Shown here: piece by piece, positions 1-9,319 of the stretch
Numbering within the stretch: the stretch's first letter is position 1
How the letters are laid out: every line of letters starts with the position of its first letter
Assembly: GCA_026239495.1 (NCBI GenBank)
Contig: CP110830.1
Span: 434,001-498,000 of the forward strand
Length of the DNA: 64,000 nt
Direction of reading: 5' to 3'
From: Spiroplasma phoeniceum
Lineage (GTDB): Bacteria > Bacillota_I > Bacilli_A > Mycoplasmatales > Mycoplasmataceae
Notes under the pieces: model-generated
What the model saw: the letters and a program-made list of their open reading frames with translations, nothing else
Told to the model about the DNA's origin: nothing
Databases searched by the model: none
Made by a program: the position numbers and the translations under genes

Positions 1-81
1 ACAAGTTTTATTTTTAAATTCATTTAATATTAAATATATATTATTTATTGCTTTACAATGTTTCTCCTAACTTTATATATC
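1..81 (-). repeat. IS3-like element end debris
   Basis: Read on the minus strand, this stretch together with 1156-1215 reproduces the left end of the IS3-like remnant at 36200-36285 (the same 'ataaagttaggagaaaca' string). The two halves are separated by the IS-A copy at 82-1155. No gene is visible before the window edge. Confidence 0.55.
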
Positions 82-1155
82 AGACTTCCTGCGTAACCTA
101 TTAAAAAATTGCAAATATTTGTAAAAAGACACTAATAGAAAAATATAATTTTAATTAATTATGTTTTTTATTTAAAAATTTAATATTTTGCCACAAAAAA
201 ATGAATTTATTATTTAAATTCTTTAATTTTAAATAAATCTTCTATGCTAACTGCAAATTATAAATTGAAGCAATTAAATTAAATCTTAAACTAAATCGTT
301 TTCTTCGATTACGATATTTTTCTGTAATAATTTTAAATTTTTTAAGAATAGCAAAAATATTTTCAATAATAATTCTCATTTTTGAAACTATTCTATTGCG
401 TTGTTTTTGTACTTTATTTAAAGGGTTTTTCTTTGTTTTTTTTGTGGGGTATTAGAACATTAATGTTAATTTTTTGAATTCCTTGATAACCACTATCAAC
501 TATTAATTTGGTATTTTTTAAAATTGAGATTTTTGATTCTTTAAATAAAGCATAATCATGTTTTTTTCCAAGCGAAAAAATTATTGCAACATTTTTTTTG
601 GTTTCTTGTTCGATAATTACTTGTGTTTTAATGGTGTGTTTTTTCTTTTTACCATAATAAGATTGTTTTTGTCTTTTTTGGGCGTTGGATTGGGGTTTCG
701 GTAACATCAATAATAATAGTTTTATCATTAAAATAATCATTTATTAGTGATTTTTTACCAGCGAGTTGTTGAAAATCAGAGTGTTTAATTAAAATATCTT
801 TAATTCACTTGATATTGCGATAAAAACTAGATTCACTAATATCAAAACTTTTAGCAATATGAAAATAAGCCCGATATTCTCGTCAATACGATAAGGTCGT
901 CAGTAGCCGATTTTCTAGTGATAATTTATTATTTTTGCCACCTTTTTTAAATTTTTCTATTTCAGCTACTTGTAAAATATTTAACATTTTATTAAAAGTA
1001 TCTTTTTTTGCTCCGATTAATCGCAATAATTCTTTATCATTAATAAAATTAAATTTATCAAATTTCATAATTTTAATCTCCTATAATTTCTATTTTAATT
1101 TAAAAATATTTTATAGGAATTTTAAAATAATTAGATTATGTTATGCAAGAAGTCT
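82..1155 (-). mobile_element. IS-A copy 1 (IS5-like), degenerate
   Basis: The ends are AGACTTCCTGC on the left and GCAAGAAGTCT on the right, the 11-bp inverted repeats seen at other IS-A copies. It sits in an IS3-like remnant whose uninterrupted version is at 36230-36260. The duplicated target would be AAT, with one copy now reading GAT on the element's own strand. Its end near 1105-1155 differs from the IS-A copies at 4816 and 9320, so it belongs to a second sequence subfamily. Confidence 0.75.
242..1068 (-). pseudogene. IS-A transposase, frameshifted
   Basis: The start ATG at 1068 is followed by the usual N-terminal helical domain and the first catalytic Asp (IIIDVTETPIQRP). The slippery run, A7G in intact copies, is only A6 here (near 690), so slippage cannot restore the frame in the normal way. 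An extra C near 450 shifts the frame again after 'VLIP'. The second catalytic Asp (LIVDSGYQG) remains readable. DDE transposase by family. It is probably dead unless helped in trans. Confidence 0.7.
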
Positions 1156-1345
1156 ATTTAATAATAACCTAGAAAGGTTTTTTATTTCATATTATCAGTT
1201 AAAAGAAACATTGTACTTATTTTTCAGAAAAGTATTTTTTTATTTTAATATTAAGTTCACTCTTACCTTGGATTTTTTTATGATAAGTTGCTAATTTTTT
1301 TAATTAAGCATAAAATTTTAACAAACATAAGGGGAAGAATAAAAA
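1156..1345. other. IS3-like remnant with terminator, uvrC upstream region
   Basis: This holds the other half of the IS3-like end, including a hairpin AACCT...AGGTT followed by a T run at 1166-1187 that can act as a terminator. The rest is uvrC upstream DNA. The strong Shine-Dalgarno AAGGGGAAG lies about 10 nt before the uvrC ATG. Confidence 0.5.
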
Positions 1346-3127
1346 ATGTCAGAAAAAGTATCGTTAAAAGAGCAGTTTGAGATTTTACCAACTAAACCAG
1401 GATGCTATTTATTTTACAATAATTATCATCAAGTATTATATGTTGGAAAGGCAAAAAACTTACGAAGTCGTGTTAGTTCTTATTTTAACAAAGTGTATAA
1501 TTATAAAACAACTCGCTTAGTTCAAGAAATAGTTCGTTTAGAAACAATTATTACGAAAACTGAAAAAGAAGCACTAATTTTAGAACATAATTTAATTAAG
1601 CAGTACAAACCAAAATACAATATTTTGTTAAATGATGATAAACATTATCCTTATATTGTAATTACAAAAGAAAAAAACCCTCAATATTTGTATGTTCGTA
1701 ATGTTCATCAAAAATATGCTCGCTATTATGGACCATTCCCAGAGGGGAGTCGTGCGCGGGAAATTATTAAAGTTTTAGAACGATTATATCCTTTACGTCG
1801 TTGTAAAGGAAATATTGGAAAACCTTGCCTTTATTATCATATTAATCAATGCTCAGGTGCTTGTTTTAAATCAGTTCCTTCAGAGTATTATACAAAAATG
1901 ATTAAAAAAGGTCATAATTTTTTTAAAGGTAATTTTACTGAAACAAAAAAAATACTAGAGAAACGAATGTTTCAGGCCGCAGATAACTTACAATTTGAAG
2001 AAGCACATAAATTAAAAGTTTTAATTCGAAACTTAGATTGAACTTTATCATCACAAACAGTTGAAATGTTAAATCAAAATTATGATTTAGATGTGGTTAG
2101 TTTATATCAAACTACTGAGCATTTAGTGTTAACAACTTTATTTTATCGTGCTGGAAAATTAATCTATAAAGATTATGAATATTATCATCTTGATTTTGCT
2201 GAAGATTACCAAGAATTATACCGCTTATACTTGCAAAATATTTATCAAAAAAATATTTTACCCACAAAAATAATTGTTAACGAAGCAATTTCATTACCAG
2301 AATTAAACTTGTTATTTGATAATCGTGTTTTTCATCCTAAAAAACCAATTGAAAAAACAATTATGAAATTAGCGACTGAAAATAGTTATGAATCTTATGT
2401 CCAATACCAGACAACTGTCCAACGAGAATTAAATAATGCTGAAGTTTTAAAAGAGTTACAAATGCTTTTAGGTTTATCAGAATTACCATATTTAATTGAA
2501 ATGATTGATATTGCTAATATTAATAATGAGTTTGTGACTGGTGGGGTTATTGTTTATAAAAATGGTCGTCCATCACGAAATGATTATCGTAAGTATAATT
2601 TAGAAACTCCATATCAAGATGATACGCACCGTATTGTGGCCGCTGTTGCTCGTCGTTATCAAAAAATTATTCAAGAAGAACAAGCCCTTCCTAATTTAAT
2701 TATTATGGATGGTGGGATTCAACAAGTTAATGCTTGTTTAAAAGAACTGGCAAAATTAGATTTATCAATTCCCGTGATTGGTTTAGTTAAAAATGATCAT
2801 CATAAAACTGACCATTTACTTAATTTAAAAAAAGAAAAAGTATATTTGGATAAAAGTAGCCGTTTATTTTTATTTTTAACAAGAATGCAAGATGATGTTC
2901 ATAATTTTGCAATTACTAGTTTTCGTCGCCGGCAAACAAAAGCTTTGACAACAAGTATTCTAGAAACAATCCCAGGGCTTGGAAAACAACGAATTAAATT
3001 ATTAAATCACCATTTTGAAAGTATTGGTGCAATTCAAAAAGCAAGTGATGCTGAATTATATCAATTATTGCATAATAAAAAACTTATTGAAAATTTAAGA
3101 AAATTTTTGGAACATTTTGGTAAATAA
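1346..3127 (+). CDS. uvrC: UvrABC system protein C (excinuclease subunit)
   Basis: UvrC makes the two incisions on either side of a DNA lesion recognised by UvrA/UvrB. The 593-aa product needs the TGA at 2039-2041 read as Trp (IRNLD-W-TLSSQ). N-terminal GIY-YIG nuclease at about residues 13-95 (GCYLFY ... LYVGKAKNLRSRV). UVR/UvrB-binding segment around 200-232 (AADNLQFEEAHKLK). RNase H-like C-terminal nuclease around 375-475 (NLIIMDGGIQQVNA). Helix-hairpin-helix at the end (IPGLGKQRIKLL). Normal family length. Stand-alone gene with its own RBS, followed by the DeoR gene; the upstream side is IS debris. Confidence 0.97.
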
Positions 3128-3181
3128 CTTTTTTTAGTTATAATAATTAAGCACAGAATTAAACAATGAAAGGAGTAGAGA

Positions 3182-3937
3182 ATTATCCATAGATTACAAC
3201 GAAAAGATTTATTATTAGCATATTTGTGTCAAAAACTTTTTCACGAAATGAATCATGTTCTTGAATATGTTCGAAAATATAATATTTCATCAACAACTGC
3301 GCGCCGTGATTTAAAAGAACTTGAAAATGAAGGAATTATTACAATGTATTATGGTGGTATTAATTTTTTAGGAGTTCATAATAAAACATGTAATATTAAT
3401 TTTCGAAGAAGTATTATTAATTTTGATAAAAAAGTGATTATCGGAAAAAAGTTAACAAATTTTTTAGAAAAAAACGATGTTATTTTTGTCGGAGCAGGAT
3501 CAACTTGTGAAATTTTTGTTACTTTAATTGATAAACCAATAAAAATTGTTACTAATTCATTTCGAATTTTACAATTGGCAAAAGATAATCCTAATGTTCA
3601 ATATAATGTATTATTTGGGGGCAAATTACGAGAAAAATCACAAGCTTTTTATGGTTCGTTTTGTGAGGAAAGTTTATCATTAATTCAATTTTCAAAAGTT
3701 ATTTTTTCAGCAAATACAATTGATAAAACTGGCGCTGTTTTCAAAAGTAATGAAGAAGAAGCGCGGGTTGAATTAGCAGCATTAGCACGGGTTCAAGTTA
3801 AAATTTTATTAGCTGATATTACAAAATTTGATAAAGTTGGTTTTTTTAAATTTTATGACGTTAAAGATGTTTCATATTTAGCAACGGATAAACCAGAAGT
3901 TATAAAACAATATGATTTTAATGTTAAAGTAATATAA
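3182..3937 (+). CDS. DeoR/GlpR-family transcriptional regulator
   Basis: A winged-helix N-terminus (YNISSTTARRDLKELENEG, about residues 30-50) is followed by a DeoR sensor domain (DVIFVGAGSTCEIF ... IVTNSF ... FGGKLREKSQAFYG). This is the pattern of sugar-phosphate-responsive repressors. No ATG is available at the expected start. The Shine-Dalgarno AAAGGAG at 3169-3175 points to ATT at 3182 (ATC at 3185 also possible), giving 251 aa beginning xxHRLQRKDLL, as the family does. A later TTG at 3224 would remove the first helix. The operon it controls is not adjacent, and the ligand cannot be told from sequence. Confidence 0.88.
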   Translation: MIHRLQRKDLLLAYLCQKLFHEMNHVLEYVRKYNISSTTARRDLKELENEGIITMYYGGINFLGVHNKTCNINFRRSIINFDKKVIIGKKLTNFLEKNDVIFVGAGSTCEIFVTLIDKPIKIVTNSFRILQLAKDNPNVQYNVLFGGKLREKSQAFYGSFCEESLSLIQFSKVIFSANTIDKTGAVFKSNEEEARVELAALARVQVKILLADITKFDKVGFFKFYDVKDVSYLATDKPEVIKQYDFNVKVI

Positions 3938-3966
3938 AACTTTGTTGTTAAACAAAGTTTTATATT
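3936..3966 (+). terminator. Terminator after the DeoR gene
   Basis: The perfect stem AAACTTTGTT/AACAAAGTTT overlaps the DeoR stop codon and is followed by TATATTTG. Confidence 0.75.
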
Positions 3967-4020
3967 TGTAAGGAAAAGTTAACTTAGTATGGTAATTTTT
4001 TGCTTGAAAGGAAGTTAAAA

Positions 4021-4131
4021 TGGATTTAAATAATGTCCAACATGTGTGTAACCAAATTGAAAAGTTTGAATTTGAAGAATTATTTACTGTTCTAGCAAAA
4101 ATTGAGGAAGTATTAAAAGATCGTGCCGATT
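4021..4131 (+). CDS. Small acidic protein, unknown (36 aa)
   Basis: A 36-aa frame (MDLNNVQHVCNQIEKFEFEE...KDRAD) with a Shine-Dalgarno (AAAGGAAG) about 7 nt upstream. It lies between the DeoR terminator and a RpiR-type pseudogene. It looks like a short amphipathic helix with no recognisable motif. It could be a remnant of a longer gene. Function unknown. Confidence 0.45.
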
Positions 4132-4255
4132 AGGTAGATTAGGAAAATATTTTCATTAAACTCTCAAATTTTTTTCATTCAATTGTTATCTAAATTTTAT
4201 TAAAATCTAATTGAAATCTGAAGGGATTAAACGATTAAATGAATAGGTGGGTAAT

Positions 4256-4495
4256 ATGCAGTTAAAAACTAATATTATTGAGAAGTTAGAGGAAATTATT
4301 AATCTTAATGATGATACTGTTAATGGTATTATTGCACAAACTATTTTAAATTTTGCTAAAGTATCAAATGAAAATTTTATCATTAATGATGTTGCATAAA
4401 TATCACATACAAGTGTTTCATCGGTGACAAAGTTTTGTAAAAGTTTATGTTTGCAGGATGCAAAGAATTTTATATTTTTTTTCGATATGAATTAG
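4256..4495 (+). pseudogene. RpiR-family regulator, truncated remnant
   Basis: The reading gives an N-terminal HTH_6-like segment (ILNFAKVSNENFIINDVA, stop, ISHTSVSSVTKFCKSL). This is the helix-turn-helix of RpiR sugar-phosphate regulators, with a TAA at 4397-4399 where the family usually has Lys. After about 75 codons the frame is lost near the T8 run at 4474-4482. The SIS sugar-isomerase domain is absent. Confidence 0.7.
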
Positions 4496-4529
4496 ATAAT
4501 TGGCATCATGTATGATGAAAGCTCCAAAA

Positions 4530-4563
4530 AACAACTCCTTTAGTTAACAAGAGTTGTTTTTTT
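4530..4563 (+). terminator. Terminator hairpin
   Basis: Stem AACAACTC/GAGTTGTT followed by TTTTTT. A similar hairpin with related flanks follows aspS at 34495. Confidence 0.7.
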
Positions 4564-4594
4564 ATTTATAAAACAATAATTACGAATTAATTTA

Positions 4595-4660
4595 TTGATT
4601 CGGAGAAAGCGCAGCATCTTAAATTATTAAAATAGAAACCTTTTATTACAAATTTTTGAT
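4595..4660 (+). repeat. Fragment of the 316-bp inverted-repeat element
   Basis: The string 'gattcggagaaagcgcagca...' resembles the arm of the element at 6833-7148, read inward from its right end, and includes the 'AGAAACCTTTTATTACAA' neighbourhood. It appears to be a solitary end with no coding content. Confidence 0.45.
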
Positions 4661-4681
4661 ACCCTATTTAATTTTAAACAT

Positions 4682-4815
4682 TAGACTTTTTGCGTAACCT
4701 ATTAAAAAATTGCAAATATTTGTAAAAAAAACACTAATAGAAAAATATAATTTTAATTAATTATGTTTTTTATTTAAAAATTTAATATTTTGCCACAACA
4801 AAAAATGAATTTATT
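4682..4815 (-). mobile_element. IS-A end fragment
   Basis: About 134 bp of the transposase-distal end of an IS-A element (AGACTTTTTGCGTAACC... to 'aatgaattta'), ending exactly where the complete copy at 4816 begins. Only noncoding element DNA remains. Confidence 0.65.
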
Positions 4816-5885
4816 AGACTTCTTGCATAACCCATTAAAATAATTTCAAATATTTGTAAAAAGGGGTTAATATAAAATTATAATTTTAATTAATTATGTC
4901 TTTTATTTAAAAATTTAATATTTTGCCACAACGAAAAATTATTTTATTATTCAAATTTGTTAATTTTAAATAAATCTTTTATGATAACTATAATAATTGT
5001 AAATTATAAATTGAAGCAATTAAATTAAATCTTAAACTAAATCGTTTTCTACGATTCCTATATTTTTCTGTAATAATTTTAAATTTTTTAAGAATAGCAA
5101 AAATATTTTCAATAATAATTCTTATTTTTGAAACTAGTCTATTATGTTGTTTTTGTTCTTTATTTAAATGTTTTTTCTTAGTTTTCTTTGTGGGCATTAT
5201 AACATTATTGTGAATTTTTTGTATTCCTTGATAACCACTATCAACTATTAATTTGGTATTTTTTAAAATTGCGATTTTTGATTCTTTAAATAAAGCATAA
5301 TCGTGTTTTTTACCAAGCGAAAAACTTGTTGCAATAATTTTTTTGGTTTCTTGTTCGATAATTACTTGTGTTTTAATAGTGTGTTTTTTCTTTTTACCAG
5401 AATAAGATTGTTTTTGTCTTTTTTTGGGCGTTGGATTGGGGTTTCGGTAGCATCAATAATAATAGTTTTATCATTAAAACAATCATTTATTAGTGCTTTT
5501 TTACCAGCAACTTGCTGAAAATCAGGGTGTTTAATTAAAATATCTTCAATTCACTTGATATTGCAATAACAATTAGCTTCACTAATTCCGAAATTTTTTC
5601 CAAGATGAAAATAAGTTCGATATTCTCGTCAATACGATAAAGTCATCAATAATCGATTTTCTAGTGATAATTTATTAGCTTTGCCACCTTTTTTAAATTT
5701 TTCTATTTCAGCTGCTTGTAAAATATCTAACATTTTATTAAAAATATCTTGTTTTATTCCTGTTAATCTTAATCATTCTTTATCATTAATATTTTTAAAT
5801 TCATCAAATTTCATAATTTAATATCCTCATAAATTATATTTTATAATAATATTTTAATAATAAAACCAGGTATCGCAAGAAGTCT
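4816..5885 (-). mobile_element. IS-A copy 2 (IS5-like), complete
   Basis: Exactly 1070 bp, bounded by AGACTTCTTGC and GCAAGAAGTCT. The flanks (ATT on the left, AAT on the right) are not a matching 3-bp duplication. It lies between two IS-A end fragments in opposite orientation, as expected if neighbouring copies recombined or inverted. Confidence 0.85.
4988..5814 (-). CDS. IS-A transposase (IS5-like, -1 frameshift)
   Basis: DDE transposase made from two overlapping frames. The first runs from ATG 5814 (MKFDEFKNINDKEW...) through IIIDVTETPIQRP. The second carries LIVDSGYQG and the final Glu-containing helix (RIIIENIFAILKKF). The frames join at A7G near 5425-5432, a classic -1 slippery run, giving about 275 aa. 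Trp residues at NDKEW, YWREYR and IKWIE are TGA codons. The RBS GAGGA lies 10 nt upstream. It moves the surrounding 1070-bp element. It appears intact. Confidence 0.82.
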
Positions 5886-6186
5886 AATGAGAATTATTAT
5901 TGAAAATATTTTTGCTATTCTTAAAAAATTTAAAATTATTACAGAAAAATATCGTAATCGAAGAAAACGATTTAGTTTAAGATTTAATTTAATTGCTTCA
6001 ATTTATAATTTGCAGTTAGCATAGAAGATTTATTTAAAATTAAATAATTTAAATAATAAATTCATTTTTTGTTGTGGCAAAATATTAAATTTTTAAATAA
6101 AAAACATAATTAATTAAAATTATATTTTTTTATTAGTGTCTTTTTACAAATATTTGCAATTTTTTAATAGGTTACACAAGAAGTCT
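5886..6186 (+). mobile_element. IS-A 3' fragment
   Basis: The last third of an IS-A transposase in the forward direction (RIIIENIFAILKKF...NLQLA-stop at 6022-6024) plus the terminal repeat ending AAGAAGTCT. It lies opposite to copy 2 and is not functional. Confidence 0.7.
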
Positions 6187-6299
6187 AATAATAGACATTT
6201 GTTTTTATAATGTAAAGCCAGAGAACTTTCTCTCTTCATCCGCACCATTTCAGCTCAAAGCTTTTAGTTTTTAAAATAAATTTACTTGCACCTTGAAGA

Positions 6300-6540
6300 G
6301 CCTAATGCTGACTTTGTGGTTTTTAAACCGCCACCACTTCTAATAAGTAATATCTATCGCAAATTTATTTATAAAGTATCCATCTCAATATTTATTGTCG
6401 TTCGATGTTGACCTCGGACTTATCGCGACTATCGATTATTAAAGCGTCTATTATTTCCGGACTGATTACCGCTGGGTTAGACCGCCTCACGTGGAATAAA
6501 AAAACTTAGTTATTTAAAATAACCGTCCCACACTGCATTA
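6300..6540 (-). repeat. Conserved noncoding block, copy 1 (reverse)
   Basis: Read on the minus strand, this block closely matches 34792-34990 (e.g. CTAACCCAACGGTAATCAGT against CTAACCCAGCGGTAATCAGT, and CGAACGACAATAAATATTGA). It is richer in G+C than the surroundings and carries no open frame. In both places it follows the same 78-aa gene. It may be a structured RNA or a replication/packaging site of an integrated virus. Confidence 0.55.
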
Positions 6541-6777
6541 AATTGTTTTGTAAAATAAAAGTTTTAAAGAACCAGTTTCATAATCAAATATAATTTTTTA
6601 ATTTTATAAGCGTTTATAAAACCGCTTTTGTTTTTTATCTTTTGTTTGATTTAATAAATCTTTGTGTTTTTCAAAAGTTCATAAAACTTTATTTGATAAA
6701 AATTCTTCGGTAATGAACGATATTGCTTTATAGCAATCATTAACATCACATATTGCTTGTTACTTATTAATTTTCAT
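6540..6777 (-). pseudogene. Broken copy of the 78-aa phage-associated gene
   Basis: Starts at ATG 6777 behind AAAGGAG but meets TAA at codon 6. Beyond it the frame resembles the protein at 34555-34791 (DVNDCYKAISFITEEFLSNK, then KHKDLLN), then loses frame. Function unknown; it is associated with the conserved block at 6300-6540. Confidence 0.6.
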
Positions 6778-6832
6778 TATTTACTCCTTTCTTTTTATTA
6801 AGTTTTTTTATTAGCAAATTAATTAACTGAAA

Positions 6833-7148
6833 CAGAGAAAGGACAACACCTTAAAATTGGAAAAAAACAGGTACACTTTGTAAAGGTTTCTAAGATATTT
6901 AATAAATGTGTAAACAACTTAAATAGAGTATCAAAAAGTTGTAATAAAAGGTTTTTGGTAGTAAGAAAAGGGTTGAGGTTTTGGTATAAAAAGTATTTTT
7001 TTAATGTTATTGATGAATTTAAAACACTAATAAATCAGGATTTTTAAAAATTTATCCAATTATTTTATTTATATTTTTTATAAAACCTCAACTTTTGTAA
7101 TGCTATCAGGTTTTTATTTTAAGAATTTAAGGTGCTGTCCTTTCTCTG
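6833..7148. repeat. 316-bp element with ~25-bp inverted ends
   Basis: The left arm CAGAGAAAGGACAACACCTT (6833-6852) and the right arm AAGGTGCTGTCCTTTCTCTG (7129-7148) are inverted repeats. There is no open frame. It is non-autonomous and was itself entered by the 151-bp element at 6957-7107. A partial relative lies at 4595-4660. Confidence 0.6.
6957..7107 (+). mobile_element. 151-bp MITE copy 1
   Basis: Begins GGTAGTAAGAAAAGGG and ends TTGTAATGCTATC, flanked by the 8-bp direct repeat AGGTTTTT at 6949-6956 and 7108-7115. The imperfect terminal inverted repeats share GTTGAGGTTTT. No transposase. Three further copies of the same length lie at 44942, 51306 and 55113. Confidence 0.85.
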
Positions 7149-7181
7149 AATCAATTAATAATTTTGGTTTTACAAATAAAA

Positions 7182-7208
7182 AAACCATTTTAGTAAATGG
7201 TTTAATTA
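7182..7208. terminator. Hairpin, probable terminator
   Basis: Stem AAACCATTT/AAATGGTTT with a 4-nt loop and A/T-rich flanks, suitable for either strand. No adjacent intact gene needs it. Confidence 0.4.
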
Positions 7209-7325
7209 TTATTCTTATTCAATTTCTATGTATTTGTTAAGACCCTTCTTTTTTAAATGCGACCAACTTTTAAACAATCATAACCATAATAAGTGAGTGT
7301 CGTTTCTAAAATATTTAAAAATGCT

Positions 7326-7346
7326 TATATATATAATGTCAATAGA
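7326..7346 (+). promoter_or_regulatory. Promoter -10 region of the lipoprotein gene
   Basis: TTATATATATAATGTCAATAG contains a perfect TATAAT. The same TA-run-plus-ATGTCAATAG string is found upstream of the secreted peptidase gene at 21675. No good -35 is visible here. Confidence 0.55.
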
Positions 7347-7372
7347 ATTTAATAAAAAATAAGAAACAAATA

Positions 7373-7702
7373 TGAAAAATTTACTTACTATTTTAGGAAC
7401 AATTGGATTAACAGCAACAAGCACAACAACATTAATTAGTTGTGAAAAACCAAATAATAGCGAAAACGGGAGGGATAATAAACCAGAACAACAACCACCT
7501 AAAAATATTAAATGAAAATTAGTTGATATTAATTGACAAAAAGATAGATATAAATTTGAAAATGAATTTAAAAAGTTAAATAATAAATGATACTTTTTTA
7601 TTGAATCTGATACATATGTATTTAATAGAATTCTGGTAGTCGGAAAAAAGTTGAGGTTTTATAAAAATTATAAATAAAGTAATTAAATACAAATTAAAGT
7701 AA
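7373..7702 (+). pseudogene. Truncated lipoprotein gene
   Basis: The 109-aa frame starts with a lipoprotein signal (MKNLLTILGTIGLTATSTTT then LISC), so Cys24 would be lipidated and the protein surface-anchored. It continues with a Lys/Asn-rich linker (KPNNSENGRDNKPEQQPP). The C-terminus from 'VVGKKLRFYKN' onward is read from a MITE-like end (GGTAGTCGGAAAAAAGTTGAGG, from 7634), so the original gene has been cut and fused to mobile DNA. It may still make a short lipoprotein. Function unknown. Confidence 0.65.
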
Positions 7703-7727
7703 TCGCTTATTAGAGCGATTTTTTTAT
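7701..7727 (+). terminator. Terminator hairpin
   Basis: AATCGCT...AGCGATT followed by T7, overlapping the stop of the truncated lipoprotein gene. Confidence 0.7.
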
Positions 7728-7894
7728 TTGCATTATTCATCAGATAGTATCTTTAAAATTAAAAATTAACCTATTTTTTTTTCTACAAATTAGTTAATTT
7801 TTATAATTTCCTTTCTGTGATTTATTATATTTTTTTGGTTTAACAACTAAATAATATCATTTTTAATAAAGGTACTATCTGATGAATAATGCAA
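7728..7894. repeat. 27-bp inverted repeat enclosing 167 bp, prophage left end
   Basis: The left arm 7728-7754 and right arm 7868-7894 match at 26 of 27 bp when inverted (core CATTATTCATCAGATAGTA). A second pair at 28598-28738 has the same arms with paired substitutions (CAGATAG/CTATCTG against CGGATAG with ATCCG). It may be a cruciform, a non-autonomous element or a phage end. Confidence 0.65.
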
Positions 7895-8393
7895 TACTAA
7901 AACTTAATATTTTGATGCTTAAAGATGGATAACTCATCTATGGCACGAAGCCTTAAAGAAAGTGTGAAAGCGATTGGATTTATTCCTATTTATTTCTTTA
8001 ATTCTCGGCAAGATTAATCACTTGCGAAATGTCAGAGCGCGTGTTTTTTGCTTGTTTTCATAAAAAGAGTGCTGTTAAACCGAAAAAAACAATATCGGAC
8101 ACTAAAAAAACAAGAGGGTTGGAACTCCAAAAGGTTATTTTCTTTATATAAAGTTGTCTAGGGATGGATGAAGCGTAATTAATAACTGGGTAAATTTGTT
8201 TTACTTCCGTTGGGGGATAAACTCTGTCTAAATATAAAGTTTAGTATCGCCATACACCTCACTTTGGGGGTGAGTGGTGGCGAATTAAGATAATTAAATC
8301 AAAATATAAATATACTTACTAAATATCAAAATATTAACCAACAAAGGTATTTTATGTTTATTTAACAAAATAAGAAGAAAGGAATAAAATATT
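7895..8393 (+). other. Prophage left-end noncoding block with terminal hairpin
   Basis: The sequence is repeated at 28739-29237 and is mostly without intact frames. A small hydrophobic frame in copy 2 (28810-29001) is frameshifted here. Near the end is a G-rich hairpin (8255-8280, CACCTCAC...GTGAGTGGTG) just upstream of the first phage gene. The RBS AGAAGAAAGGA precedes the ATG at 8394. Confidence 0.5.
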
Positions 8394-8678
8394 ATGCAAG
8401 AATATAAAAGTAAATATATTAATAAAACTTGAAGTGAAATAACAACTTCGTTTGATTGAGTTAATTGTCAGCCCGTTGATTGTCGTATTTCGCACCATAA
8501 AAATCATTATGATTTACAATGTTTAGAATGAGTAAAAATGTATTTAAATTTATTTGAAGATAAATGAGATGTTATTAATTCATATATGCAACATTACAAA
8601 ATTAACGATATTTTAGATTTAGCATCAGATGGATGGAAAATATTACAAATTGACAAAAAAATAAAACAAATAAATTAA
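8394..8678 (+). CDS. Conserved prophage protein, unknown (94 aa)
   Basis: Read with UGA as Trp: MQEYKSKYINKTWSEITTSF..., 94 aa, soluble, with Cys/His pairs (NCQPVDCRISHHKNHYD) that could bind metal or DNA. It is the first gene of the prophage forward block and overlaps the next gene by 46 nt. A nearly full homologue with one nonsense codon is at 35084-35368, and a start fragment is at 29238. Three copies, always behind a hairpin, suggest an early phage function such as regulation or replication. No family recognised. Confidence 0.75.
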
Positions 8679-9124
8679 AATATATTATTGCAATTGACCC
8701 TGATGGAATTGGACAAACCGGTATTATTATTTATAAAGTTTTACAAAATAAAATAATTAATAATATTACCTTTCATTCTAAAAACGAAGATGAAGCAATA
8801 AATAATATCTATTTAATATTAAATGAATTTAAAAATAAAACTTATTCTTATTTAAATAAAGTTCTTGTAATAATTGAAGATTATCAACTTCACAAAGGTT
8901 TAAAAATAAAAAATCCATTATCTACTCCTAAATTTATTGGTGGTTTAAAAGTTTTATGCAAATATATATTTAATTTAAAATATGTTTTACAATCGCCAGT
9001 TGTTAAGAAAAATTATATCTATAAAGGAAATATTAAAATGACAGAACACGAACACGATGCATGAAAACATTTACAATATTTTTTAACAAAAGGAGTTAAA
9101 AAAAATGCCACAAACAAAAAGTAA
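8633..9124 (+). CDS. RuvC-like Holliday junction resolvase / RNase H-fold nuclease
   Basis: 163 aa starting at ATG 8633 inside the previous gene in another frame; no better start exists. It shows the RuvC-type acidic set: IIAIDPDGIGQTG (strand 1 Asp), VLVIIEDYQLHKG (Glu) and EHEHDAWKHL (C-terminal Asp helix). Such proteins in tailed phages debranch DNA before packaging, which fits its place upstream of the structural genes. The 3' end overlaps the next start by 20 nt. The middle part survives as a fragment in the degenerate second prophage near 29265-29540. Confidence 0.75.
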
Positions 9125-9319
9125 TTTATCTAAAATAACAACCACTACCAATAAGACAAAAACAAAAAATAAAAGAGTTAACAAATTAGAATTAACCGTT
9201 AGATTACATGAAAACCCGATTAAAACTAAAATTAAAGCGCTTGTTGCTGGTGGTGTTGAAGTTGATGCATGCTCTGCGAAATGTCAATGAGAAGGATTAA
9301 ATTATTCAACATTATCAAT

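Noticed and set aside
935-1294. Forward reading frame of 119 codons across the IS-A end and IS3 debris
   Set aside because: It is the antisense of the transposase start and composed of repeat-end DNA; no RBS.
5303-5518. Forward hydrophobic frame inside IS-A copy 2
   Set aside because: Antisense of the transposase frameshift region; repeated only because the IS is repeated.
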